A program made the translations under genes and the position numbers. DNA of 64,000 nt. Source: JAXGYV01 sp040772045. GTDB lineage: Bacteria; Actinomycetota; Thermoleophilia; UBA2241. The notes under the pieces are model-generated. The model was not told where the DNA came from, searched no databases, and was given only the letters and a program-made list of their open reading frames with translations. This document shows, piece after piece, positions 54,104 through 62,036 of the stretch. The first letter of the stretch is position 1. The number at the start of each line of letters is the position of its first letter. Location of the stretch: the NCBI GenBank assembly GCA_040772045.1, contig JAXGYV010000001.1, positions 1 to 64,000 of the forward strand, in the 5' to 3' direction.

Positions 54104-54838
54104 GTGCGCCGGGTGCTCGTGATCGTGGTGCTGCTCGTCGGCCTCGCTGGCGTGGCGGCTTTCCAGCTCACCCAGCGGCACGTGACCAACGCCGATGCGC
54201 GCGTGTTCGTGCCGTCGCCGCGTTTCTACCTCGACTTCTCGCCGAGCTTTCGCACGACCATCGCCGATGCCTACTGGCTATCGACGGTGCAGTACTACGG
54301 CGAGCACCTCAAGAGCGATGGTCGCTTCGATTCGCTGGCCGCCATGCTCGATCTGGTGACGGAGCTCAGCCCGCGCTTCGTGAGGGCCTATCAGTTCGGC
54401 GCGTACGCGCTGCTCGACGCCGGCGAGGGTCAAAAGGCCTATGGCCTGCTCCAACGCGGCTGGAGACGGAATCCCGATGCATGGCAGCTCGCGGCCGCCG
54501 CCGGCATGCTCGTGTACATGTACGGCGAGGGCGAGACGAAGGTGCAGATCGCCGCCGACTGGTACCGGCAGGCCGCCGCTGTCGCGGGCAGTCCCGACTA
54601 CGTGTCGCGGCTGGCGGCCACGCTGTTGCAGAAGGGCGGCGAGCGCGACAAGGCGATCACGATGTGGGCACAGGTTTACGCGGAGGGCGATGAGTACGCG
54701 CGGCAGAAGGCCGTGACCGCGCTGGACGAGCTGCTCCCGGCGCGGCGCGACGAGCGGATCGCCGCGCTGGCCGCGCTCGACGTCCCGATGACTCCCGACC
54801 GCCGCGCCGAGCTGTCGGCCGCCCTCCTTAGGGACTAG
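54104..54838 (+). CDS. Membrane-anchored TPR-like protein
   Basis: The product has 244 residues from GTG 54104, two bases after the permease stop. One N-terminal helix is followed by PSPRFYLDFSPSFRTTIADAYWLSTVQYYGEH, then helical repeats (FVRAYQFGAYALLDAGEGQKAYGLLQRGWRRNP, and WYRQAAAVAGSPDYVSRLAATLLQKGGERDKAI). Similar proteins accompany ABC-2 exporters in other pilus loci. It probably acts outside the membrane as a scaffold, with no catalytic motif. Confidence 0.8.
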   Translation: MRRVLVIVVLLVGLAGVAAFQLTQRHVTNADARVFVPSPRFYLDFSPSFRTTIADAYWLSTVQYYGEHLKSDGRFDSLAAMLDLVTELSPRFVRAYQFGAYALLDAGEGQKAYGLLQRGWRRNPDAWQLAAAAGMLVYMYGEGETKVQIAADWYRQAAAVAGSPDYVSRLAATLLQKGGERDKAITMWAQVYAEGDEYARQKAVTALDELLPARRDERIAALAALDVPMTPDRRAELSAALLRD

Positions 54839-54839
54839 G

Positions 54840-55619
54840 GTGCCCGTGCTGCCCCAGTGGTTCGTGCTGCTCGCCGCCGGTGTCGGCGGCCTGCTCGTCG
54901 GGAGTTTCCTGAACGCCTGGGCGTATCGTCTGCCGCGGGACATCAGTATCGCCAAGGGGCGGTCGTTCTGCCCCGCGTGCTCGGCTCCTCTTCGTTGGCA
55001 AGACAACATCCCGCTCTTCAGCTACCTCGTGCTGCGCGGGCGCTGCCGCGTCTGCGGAGCGCGCATTAGCTGGCGCTACCCGGCCGGCGAAGCGACGACG
55101 GCCGGACTCTTTCTGGCCGCCGCCGCTGCCACGGGGGCCACGTGGGAGCTTCTGCTCCAGCTCGTCTTCATCAGCGTGCTCGTGCTCGTTACGCAGACCG
55201 ATCTGGAGTTCCACGAGGTGCCGGGAGATGTGCTTCTGGTGGCGGGCGTCATCGGTCTTGGCGGGATGGCCGTGCTGCACCACGACCGCTGGTGGGTGTG
55301 GGTGGCCGCCGCCCTGGGGGCGGCGGCCTTCATGGCCATCGTCCGAGGTCTGTACAAGGCCGTGCGCGGAGTGACCGGCATGGGGAGCGGCGACGTAACC
55401 TTGTCCTTCTTCCTCGGGGCGTACCTGGGAGTCGCCGTAGTACCGGGATTGTTCGCGGGCTTCCTACTTGGCGCGATCGCCGGCATGGTGGTGCTGGCGC
55501 GCGGCCACGGCGACATGAAGACGGCGGTGCCCTTCGGACCATTCCTGGCACTCGGTGGCGTGCTCATGCTGTTCGTAGGCGATGCGCTGATCGGCGCGTA
55601 CCTCGGCCTGTTGGACTAA
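54840..55619 (+). CDS. pilD: Prepilin peptidase PilD
   Basis: The product has 259 residues from GTG 54840. Four cysteines (CPAC and CRVC) form the zinc site of the methylase domain after GSFLNAWAYRLPRDIS. The aspartyl protease residues are in VTQTDLEFHEVPGD and GMGSGDVTLSFFLGAYLG. There are about eight membrane segments. It cuts and N-methylates the prepilins encoded on both sides. The TPR-like gene stops two bases earlier. Confidence 0.95.
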   Translation: MPVLPQWFVLLAAGVGGLLVGSFLNAWAYRLPRDISIAKGRSFCPACSAPLRWQDNIPLFSYLVLRGRCRVCGARISWRYPAGEATTAGLFLAAAAATGATWELLLQLVFISVLVLVTQTDLEFHEVPGDVLLVAGVIGLGGMAVLHHDRWWVWVAAALGAAAFMAIVRGLYKAVRGVTGMGSGDVTLSFFLGAYLGVAVVPGLFAGFLLGAIAGMVVLARGHGDMKTAVPFGPFLALGGVLMLFVGDALIGAYLGLLD

Positions 55620-55757
55620 GCGGCGCGCTCCCTCTCTGTCGGCGCGACATTGTTATCGCTGCCGCGGCCACAACGTCATCGGCAATCCGGGTCAGTCACC
55701 CTCTCCTGATCTCGCTCGGCGGCATAGGCTTGCTCCGCCATCCAGGAGGAGGGGCTT

Positions 55758-56294
55758 GTGCACACCACTCACCATCGCGCTGAGCACGCTCGTGTAACCA
55801 TCGCCGGAAGCGGCCGTGGGCGCGCGGGCCGCCACGGCCGCTGCCGCGCCATGTACGCGTTCACGTTGCTCGAGCTCCTCGTCGCCGTGATCATCGCTGG
55901 CCTTCTCGTGGGCATAGGGGGCGCACTGCTCTCTCCGGCGTGCGGTCACCTCGCCAGTGGTACGGCGGCGCGTCGGTTCGCCCTCGTGCTTCGCGGAGCG
56001 CAAGCCGCCGCGCAGGCAGAGCGCTGCCGGTTTCGAGTTCGGCTGGTGGACGGCGGATGTGGCTATGTGGTCGAGCGCGTTCAGGGGCACAGCTCCACTC
56101 TGGAGGTGTCTGGCACGTTTGCGGGGGCCACCTGTACCACCAACTACCCGAGCGTCGCGGTCGACTTCTCGTCCGAGGGGCGGCCGCTGTCGGTAGGCTC
56201 TCCAACGCCGCGAGCGGGCACCTTCACGATCGCCAAGGGGGCCGCCGCGCACCGTGTGGTCGTACAGCTTGGCGGGTGCGTCCGATGGCGCTGA
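55758..56294 (+). CDS. Minor prepilin (GspH/FimT-like), Ala at the cleavage site
   Basis: The product has 178 residues from GTG 55758 (GGAGGAGGGG just before). A long basic leader of 36 residues precedes A|FTLLELLVAVIIAGLLVGIGG, with Glu at +5. Ala replaces the usual Gly at -1, which prepilin peptidases tolerate less well. The mature part has strands and four Cys (SPACG, ERC, GGC, CTT), suggesting disulphides. It begins the run of four minor prepilin genes that overlap one another. The 138-base gap before it holds no obvious promoter. Confidence 0.8.
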   Translation: MHTTHHRAEHARVTIAGSGRGRAGRHGRCRAMYAFTLLELLVAVIIAGLLVGIGGALLSPACGHLASGTAARRFALVLRGAQAAAQAERCRFRVRLVDGGCGYVVERVQGHSSTLEVSGTFAGATCTTNYPSVAVDFSSEGRPLSVGSPTPRAGTFTIAKGAAAHRVVVQLGGCVRWR

Positions 56295-56842
56295 AGCACA
56301 GCGCGGGCTATGGGCTGCTCGAGACGATGGCGGCGGCGGCCGTAGCGCTCACCTTGGTGGCCGCGGTGAGTGGCGTTATCGTGGCCGCCCAACGCCTCAC
56401 GACTGCGGCCGCGGTCAGGGCGCGGGTCGCCACGGCCGCGATCTCCGAATGGGAAGCGCTCCGCGTGTTGCCGCTGGAGAGCGCGCGCGAGCAGAGCTTG
56501 GTGTCTCGCGTGTTCCCTCACGCCGACAGCACACGCAACACCTCGCGGGCATGGTACAGCGCGGCGCCGACCAGCGGCTGTCTGGCGGGGAGCTTCTTCA
56601 CCTGTGTCCAGCACGACGGTGTCGAGCTGCGGGTCGGCGCCACCTTCGTCGTGCTGCGAGACGGCGAGTGGCGGAGCCAGCTCCCTCGTGCGACACCAGG
56701 GGGAGAGCTAGAGCCGCCCACCGCCCACGTGCTCGTACGAATCAGCGAAGCTGGCCCTCGTCCAGAGCCGCTCGTCGTCAGCATCCTGCCGTCGGCGACG
56801 TCTGGGGGCTCTCCATCTCCGGCTACCACTGCTGGGCCATGA
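56285..56842 (+). CDS. Minor prepilin-like protein (PilV-like position)
   Basis: The product has 185 residues; ATG 56285 overlaps the previous gene by 10 bases. The N-terminus KHSAG|YGLLETMAAAAVALTLVAAVSG has the Gly and Glu+5 of a prepilin, with Tyr instead of Phe at +1. The mature domain carries two Cys (SGCLAGSFFTC). The end is Pro/Ser/Thr-rich. By order it corresponds to PilV/GspI-type minor pilins. The next ATG overlaps its stop. Confidence 0.78.
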   Translation: MALKHSAGYGLLETMAAAAVALTLVAAVSGVIVAAQRLTTAAAVRARVATAAISEWEALRVLPLESAREQSLVSRVFPHADSTRNTSRAWYSAAPTSGCLAGSFFTCVQHDGVELRVGATFVVLRDGEWRSQLPRATPGGELEPPTAHVLVRISEAGPRPEPLVVSILPSATSGGSPSPATTAGP

Positions 56843-57375
56843 GCCTCCCGCCGCGTCACCGTCACGGATTCTCGTTGATCGAATTACTGATTGCCCTGGC
56901 TGTGGGTGCCGGGCTGTTGAGCGCCACGTGGTCGTGGGCATGGGCGGCGGCCAGCGCCGGACGCACCGCGACGCAGCAGGCCGACGCGCTCAGCAGCCTC
57001 GCCATGGCTCGCCGGTTGATCGTTCACGATGTACGCGTGAGTCAGGGGCTGGCCTCGGGGAGTGTTGGCGGCGAGGGTTGTGGAGCGAGCTCGCTGACAC
57101 TGCTGGCTTCCGAGGGTGTGGCCGGCGCAGTGTGCTACTCGTGGAATGCCGTGCGTGGTGTGCTGTGGCGGTCGGCTTCGTCGGTGTACGTGGCCGAGCG
57201 CGTGCAGCGTTTTTCTGTGCGCTACTTCGATGCCGCCGGTAGCGAGCTCGTGCCGCCCTCGGGCGGGTATCTGGACGCCGGCGCGGCGGTACGAGTCAAA
57301 CTTCTCATCTTCCGGCTCAGCGTGTCAGCGGGCCCGCGTGTGGAGACCTGCGTGTGGGCGGTCGGTCTTCGATGA
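56839..57375 (+). CDS. Minor prepilin (PilW/GspJ-like)
   Basis: The product has 178 residues from ATG 56839 (ATGA overlap). The leader MSLPPRHRHG is cut before FSLIELLIALAVGAGLLSATWSW, a textbook type IV prepilin start. The body has the PilW/GspJ pattern (LAMARRLIVHDVRVSQG, then RVQRFSVRYFDAAG). It is probably part of the pilus tip-initiation complex with its three neighbours. Confidence 0.85.
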   Translation: MSLPPRHRHGFSLIELLIALAVGAGLLSATWSWAWAAASAGRTATQQADALSSLAMARRLIVHDVRVSQGLASGSVGGEGCGASSLTLLASEGVAGAVCYSWNAVRGVLWRSASSVYVAERVQRFSVRYFDAAGSELVPPSGGYLDAGAAVRVKLLIFRLSVSAGPRVETCVWAVGLR

Positions 57376-58535
57376 GGAGGGCAGCTAGGGCTCGCCGTCG
57401 CGTTGCGGGATTCGCTCTCCTGGGCGTCATGCTGGCCGGCGGCCTCGCGTGTCTCGTCGCGGCCACCGCCGTCGTGGTTGCGGTCTCCGTCTCCCGCATC
57501 GTGGCCGCCGACGAGCGGCTAGACGCCGCCACCGCGGCCGCGGAAGCGGGTATGCTGGCGGCCTGCGATTTCCTTACGTGGGGCGGCGGCCGGTCGCTCA
57601 TGCCAGGAGAGCATCACGAGCTCGCTCTGGAGTATGGGACGGCCGAGTCCGCGGTCACTCTCACTGGTCTGGTGCCGCTTGCGTCAGATCCCACGTGGCT
57701 GCGGCGCGTGCGTGTCGAGGCAGTCGGATACTGCGGTCGTGGACGTGCCGTGCTGGCGCACTCGCTCGTGGTCCGGCCACAGGAGCTGCCCTGCGGGCTG
57801 AGCATCGGTGGCGACGCGGCCTGCGCGGCGACGGTCATTGTTGAGGGCTGTGGCGTGTACTGCGGCGGCGATCTTCATGGGAGGGAGCACATCACGTTTC
57901 AGGCGGCGGAGCCAAGCAGTGCTTCGCCTGCTCCAGATTACGCTCACGGAGAACGGTGGCCGGCCGCTGGCGTACATGCGGCCGGGTGCATCTACGCGGC
58001 CGGCGTCGAGGTGCATTCCGCTGGCGCGGAGGCGCCGGCTACGGATGGCGACAACTGCACCGGCGAGTCCGTGCCCGAAGCGTGGGTCTCACCGCCGCGA
58101 GGAGCTGGTCTGGCAGCACTGCGTGCCCACGCGATACCCGCGGGCGATGCGCTGACCGCCAATGTGCTGGACCTGAGCAAACTATCCCCGGAGCTTTCCT
58201 CGTCGCTCATCGTGGCCGTGGCGCCTGAGGACCAGCCGCTGCGGATCGTTGGGTGGCGGAGCCCACCACCGGCGGTACCGGCGCTCACGGTGGTGGTCGT
58301 GGGCGACGCCACAGTGGATGCTCACCCGGCGGCCGAAGAAGACGAGGGTGTGTGTCTCGCCGGCCAACTGGTGGTCACCGGTACGCTCGTCGTACGAACA
58401 CCAACGTTAGTAGAGGGGTCGTTGACGGCGGGCGCTCTCAGCGTGCGTGCGACGTTAGTCGTGCGGCTCGACGAGCACTGGCGCAATGTGCCGCCACCGG
58501 GCCCGCTGACCGTCGTGAGGGGAAAAAATACATGA
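57372..58535 (+). CDS. Large minor-pilin-like protein (PilX/GspK-like position)
   Basis: The product has 387 residues from ATG 57372 (ATGA overlap). A basic start ([12 protein letters not shown]) leads to FALLGVMLAGGLACLVAATAVVVAVSV, which lacks Glu at +5 (FALLG). GspK and some PilX proteins likewise lack it. The body is Cys-containing and ends in a strand-rich stretch (VVVVGDATVDAHPAAEEDEG, then QLVVTGTLVVRTPTLVEGSLTAG) that looks like a beta-solenoid. It is probably the largest, tip-located minor pilin. Confidence 0.72.
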   Translation: MRRAARARRRVAGFALLGVMLAGGLACLVAATAVVVAVSVSRIVAADERLDAATAAAEAGMLAACDFLTWGGGRSLMPGEHHELALEYGTAESAVTLTGLVPLASDPTWLRRVRVEAVGYCGRGRAVLAHSLVVRPQELPCGLSIGGDAACAATVIVEGCGVYCGGDLHGREHITFQAAEPSSASPAPDYAHGERWPAAGVHAAGCIYAAGVEVHSAGAEAPATDGDNCTGESVPEAWVSPPRGAGLAALRAHAIPAGDALTANVLDLSKLSPELSSSLIVAVAPEDQPLRIVGWRSPPPAVPALTVVVVGDATVDAHPAAEEDEGVCLAGQLVVTGTLVVRTPTLVEGSLTAGALSVRATLVVRLDEHWRNVPPPGPLTVVRGKNT

Positions 58536-58707
58536 GGACGACCGTTGCCTGTGCATGCAACACCTGTCGCGGTATGTCAGAATGTCGACCGAGCAGGAGG
58601 CAGCGCTCCGTGTGTCGAAACGATCGGGGCGTCCGCTCAAGCCTAAAGGGAGTTACGCATCCTGCCGAAAAGACCACCGCTGGCATGAAAGGGTAGGCGG
58701 TCAACGG
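58536..58707 (+). other. 172-base leader before pilM, possibly structured
   Basis: The frame of pilM is open upstream to 58555, but the extra peptide is basic and unlike PilM N-termini, so this is probably untranslated. It contains GTTGC/GCAAC (hairpin at about 58543-58560) and CCGC/GCGG near the pilM start. No known riboswitch core was recognised. It may hold the promoter for pilMNOP. Confidence 0.35.
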
Positions 58708-59817
58708 ATGAAGTCGCACAGTGCATCTCGCGTTGGACTCGATTTCGAGCAGACGCTCCTGGCCGCTGCCCAAATTAAAGGAGTACGCCAGTCCCAGGTG
58801 CTCACCCATGCCGCGGTGCACTCGCTGCCCGAGGGTCTTGTCTCGGAGGGAGAGGTCACCGATGTAGCGTCGCTGGCGAGCCAGCTCAAGTCCTTCTGGC
58901 GGAAGAACAACTTCAGCGGGCGTCATGTCCTTCTTGGGGTTGCCAACCAGAAGATCGTAGTGCGGACCATGGAGTTCCCGGTTATCGACGAGAAAGAGCT
59001 TCGGGCCGCGGTCGAGTTCCAGGCGCAGGAGCACATCCCCATCCCCGTTGAGGAAGCCGTGCTCGACTACCAGATCACGGCGACCTTCACTGGCGAAGAC
59101 GGCCAGTCGCGCCAGCGCATCCTTTTGGTGGCCGCTCAGCGTGACATGATCAGGCAGTTCGTGGAGGTTGCGCGCAAAGCTGGTCTTGTGGTGGATGGTA
59201 TCGACCTGCAGGCCTTCGCTCTGGCACGCTCGTTGGCGTTTCCATTCGATCTCTCGGCTACGCCAATGGCCGAGGATGAAACAGCCATGGCCTTGGTCCA
59301 CATCGGCTCGGGTATCACGAACCTGGTCGTGGTGGCCGGTAGCACTCCGCAGTTTACGCGGGTGATCAGCCTCGGCTCCGAGTCCTTGTTACATCCGCTC
59401 ATGGCCCAGCACAATGCGACCGTGGAAGATGCCTGGCGTCTTGCCGTTACGGTTGGCCTACGCACGGATGGCGAAGAGCCGCTACCTGAGGATGTCACCC
59501 CGGAGACGGCCGAGGCTATTCGTTCGGCACTCGAAGGCGCGTGCGAGACGTTTTCCGACGAGATCCGCCGCTCGATCGACTACTACCACACACAGGCACA
59601 GACCGGCCGCATCGGGCGCGTGTTGCTCACCGGAGAGGGTTCTCTGGTGCGCAACCTCGCCGAGTACCTCGCGCACGGTCTGCACGTGGACGTCACGTTG
59701 GCGAATCCACTGCAGCGGCTCGCCGAGAATCGTTCGAAGATCGGCTCCGCGGAGTTAGAGGCGTTGGCACCTCGCCTCGCCATCGCCATCGGCCTCGCGT
59801 TGGATGATGAGGAGTAG
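58708..59817 (+). CDS. pilM: Type IV pilus assembly protein PilM
   Basis: The product has 369 residues from ATG 58708. The actin-like ATPase fold is visible as SRVGLDFEQTLLAAAQIKG (phosphate 1 region), RTMEFPVIDEKELRAAVEFQAQEHIPIPVEEAVLDYQ (the PilM signature), ALVHIGSGITNLVVVAGS and VLLTGEGSLVRNLAEYLA. It acts in the cytoplasm and binds the N-terminal tail of PilN. pilN starts immediately after its stop codon. Confidence 0.93.
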   Translation: MKSHSASRVGLDFEQTLLAAAQIKGVRQSQVLTHAAVHSLPEGLVSEGEVTDVASLASQLKSFWRKNNFSGRHVLLGVANQKIVVRTMEFPVIDEKELRAAVEFQAQEHIPIPVEEAVLDYQITATFTGEDGQSRQRILLVAAQRDMIRQFVEVARKAGLVVDGIDLQAFALARSLAFPFDLSATPMAEDETAMALVHIGSGITNLVVVAGSTPQFTRVISLGSESLLHPLMAQHNATVEDAWRLAVTVGLRTDGEEPLPEDVTPETAEAIRSALEGACETFSDEIRRSIDYYHTQAQTGRIGRVLLTGEGSLVRNLAEYLAHGLHVDVTLANPLQRLAENRSKIGSAELEALAPRLAIAIGLALDDEE

Positions 59818-60489
59818 ATGAGCTTGCGTCGCATCAACCTGCTTCCGGCCGAAGAACGGCAAAAGGCCTCACGCGAGCGGGGCCTCCTGTACGCGGCCGC
59901 CATACTCGTTCTGGCGCTCGCCGCGTTCGGCGGTCTGTACGTGCTGGAGAGAGGCAAGGCGACGGACAAGCAGACGCAGTTGGCCGAGGTGCAGACGCAG
60001 GTCACTCAAGTTCGTGCCGACGTCGACAAGCTAAAGCCGTACGAGGTTATGCAATCCCAGCGCGTCGCCATGGCTCAGGCCGCTCAGCAGGTCTTCGATT
60101 CCAGGGTCGTCTGGTCGAGTATCGCCGAGGAGATCAGCCTGCTCATCCCGAAGGACGTGGGTCTCACAGCGTTCCACGGGACCGTGCCACCCGAGATGCT
60201 CGCCGGCAGCGCCCTCGGCACGGTCGCCCCCGCTGGCGGTGGCGGTAGTACCGACCTCTCGTTTGAGGGCGAGGCGTACACCCACAAAGATGTTGCCGAC
60301 TTCATGACGCGCTTGGGCCTCATGCCGCAGATCACCGACATCAAGCTGGTGAGCGCGGAGAAGACCGAGCAAGACGGAAAGGTGATCGTCAAGTTCCAGA
60401 TCACCGCGGAGCTGCGGCCGTTCCTGCAGGCGCCGCCGTTTGCCATTGGCGCGCCCGCGACAGGGCAAACAGGAGGGACGGGGCAGTGA
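59818..60489 (+). CDS. pilN: Type IV pilus assembly protein PilN
   Basis: The product has 223 residues. The N-terminal RRINLLPAEER is the PilM-binding INLLP motif. One membrane helix (LLYAAAILVLALAAFGGLYV), a coiled coil (DKQTQLAEVQTQVTQVRADVDKL) and a ferredoxin-like extracellular domain follow. It joins PilM in the cytoplasm to PilO outside. The Gly-rich C-terminus overlaps the pilO start (GTGA). Confidence 0.93.
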   Translation: MSLRRINLLPAEERQKASRERGLLYAAAILVLALAAFGGLYVLERGKATDKQTQLAEVQTQVTQVRADVDKLKPYEVMQSQRVAMAQAAQQVFDSRVVWSSIAEEISLLIPKDVGLTAFHGTVPPEMLAGSALGTVAPAGGGGSTDLSFEGEAYTHKDVADFMTRLGLMPQITDIKLVSAEKTEQDGKVIVKFQITAELRPFLQAPPFAIGAPATGQTGGTGQ

Positions 60490-61163
60490 AGATCCGCGGC
60501 AAGGAGATCTACATCGTCACTGCCGTCATCATCGTCGTGGTCGCGGTGGCGTGGTGGTTCCTCTTCTACAGCCCGCAGCGAGACAACGTCAAGAAGTACA
60601 GCGAGCAGATCGAGACGAGCCAGCAGACGCTGGCAGGCCTCAAGCAGGACTTGCGGCGGCTCGAGGAGTATCGCAAGACCGCTCCGCAGACACAGGCCGA
60701 TCTGCTGCGCCTCAATAAGATGATGCCGCCCGAGTCGGGTATCCCCTCCATCATCGTGGAGCTCACACGTACGGCGTCGCAGGCGGGCCTCGACTTCGTG
60801 CGGATCGAGCCAGGCGCGGTCACCGCCGGTCAGACGTTCGGCGTCGAGCCGATCACACTGAAGTTGGTTGGGCGGTACTATGATCTGGAGGATTTCCTCT
60901 TCCGGCTCGAGAGCTATGTGGAATACCGCAACAGCGAGTTCCTGGTCACCGGTCGGTTATTGCAGGTGGCGAACGTCGAGATCGCGGAGGGGCCGGGCGA
61001 CGGTTTCCCCATCATCGAGGTGACCATTACCGTGAACGCGTACTTGTGGACCCGGTCTTCCGCACCGGCGCCAACACCCGCGACGCCGACGCCTGCAACA
61101 CCAACTCCTACCGCCACGGGAACGCCGACCGCCAGCCTGAGCCTGAGTGAGAGTGGGGAGTGA
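60486..61163 (+). CDS. pilO: Type IV pilus assembly protein PilO
   Basis: The product has 225 residues from GTG 60486. One membrane helix near residues 8-27 is followed by a coiled coil (YSEQIETSQQTLAGLKQDLRRLEEYRK) and a ferredoxin-like domain (PSIIVELTRTASQAGLDFVRIEPG, then LVGRYYDLEDFLFRLESYVEYRN). The last 35 residues are a Thr-Pro repeat (ATPTP units) that is probably extended and exposed. It forms the alignment complex with PilN. The following ATG shares one base with its TGA stop. Confidence 0.92.
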   Translation: MKIRGKEIYIVTAVIIVVVAVAWWFLFYSPQRDNVKKYSEQIETSQQTLAGLKQDLRRLEEYRKTAPQTQADLLRLNKMMPPESGIPSIIVELTRTASQAGLDFVRIEPGAVTAGQTFGVEPITLKLVGRYYDLEDFLFRLESYVEYRNSEFLVTGRLLQVANVEIAEGPGDGFPIIEVTITVNAYLWTRSSAPAPTPATPTPATPTPTATGTPTASLSLSESGE

Positions 61164-61972
61164 TGAGTCCCGGCAAGCGTGTCCTTCTGTTCGCGACGCT
61201 TTTGGTCCTGCTGGGGACCGGCGTGGCCATGGCCCTTTCGGGTGGCTCAGGCGATGGCACGGGTCCTCAGGCACTGCTGGGCGGCACCAGCCAGACGCTG
61301 GCCGCCGCCGGGGCGCAGGCAACTCCACTCGCCGGGTTGCTGGATCCGGCCAAGCAAGAGCCAGTCCTCGACATGTTCACGAGCAAAGACCCCTTTGTGC
61401 CGTTAACGTCGCCCGCCGCGACGGTGTCGCCCACGCCGAGTCCTACGGCAACGTCGGCGGTACAGAATCCTGAATCGGCGTCGGTCAAGATCGACGCAAC
61501 AACGATGACCGTTCACGCCGGCGACGAAGTACCCAGCGCGAACCCCGTCTTCGAGATCGCCAGTCTGAAACCATCTGGTGTCACCTTCGAGTTGCTCGAC
61601 GACATGCAATTCGAGGATGGCAGCAGCTCGGTGCTGGTGGGCGAGGGCCAGGTAGTCAATGTAACGAACGTCGACACCGGCATCACGTACCGGCTCGAGG
61701 TAATCGATCTGAAGTACGCAGGCGAAGGCAACACAACGCCCGCGACCGAGCACTCGATCGCTCTGCTGAGCGTGAATACCCAGAACGGACAGAGCACCGC
61801 GACCTTCAAGGTCGACGGCACCACTTACGCCGACAAGGGGGTGGGGGCCGTGTTCGCGACCGACTGGGGGCAGATTAAGGTGCTCGCCATAAGCGCCAGC
61901 ATGCAGACGGCCACCATTCTGCACGGCGACGACACGCTCGTCTTGCACGTGGGCCAGACCATCGAGAAGTAG
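61163..61972 (+). CDS. PilP-like membrane-anchored pilus protein
   Basis: The product has 269 residues from ATG 61163. One N-terminal helix is followed by a low-complexity linker, the motif FTSKDPFVPL near residues 73-82, a Pro/Ser/Thr linker and a strand-rich C-terminal domain (SVLVGEGQVVNVTNVDTGITYRLEVIDLK, then TATILHGDDTLVLHVGQ). DPFxPL before a beta domain is the layout of PilP/GspC proteins, which contact the PilNO complex. PilP normally also binds the PilQ secretin, but no secretin gene is seen. It occupies the pilP position exactly. Confidence 0.7.
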   Translation: MSPGKRVLLFATLLVLLGTGVAMALSGGSGDGTGPQALLGGTSQTLAAAGAQATPLAGLLDPAKQEPVLDMFTSKDPFVPLTSPAATVSPTPSPTATSAVQNPESASVKIDATTMTVHAGDEVPSANPVFEIASLKPSGVTFELLDDMQFEDGSSSVLVGEGQVVNVTNVDTGITYRLEVIDLKYAGEGNTTPATEHSIALLSVNTQNGQSTATFKVDGTTYADKGVGAVFATDWGQIKVLAISASMQTATILHGDDTLVLHVGQTIEK

Positions 61973-62036
61973 ACAGGCTATCCGCGGCGCCCGCGTTGCT
62001 TGAAGTGGTACGCCCGTAGTAGGGTGGGGCGCCACA

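Noticed and set aside
58600..58707. c-di-GMP (GEMM) riboswitch before pilM
   Set aside because: Some words resemble it, but the conserved core elements and the tetraloop receptor cannot be lined up.
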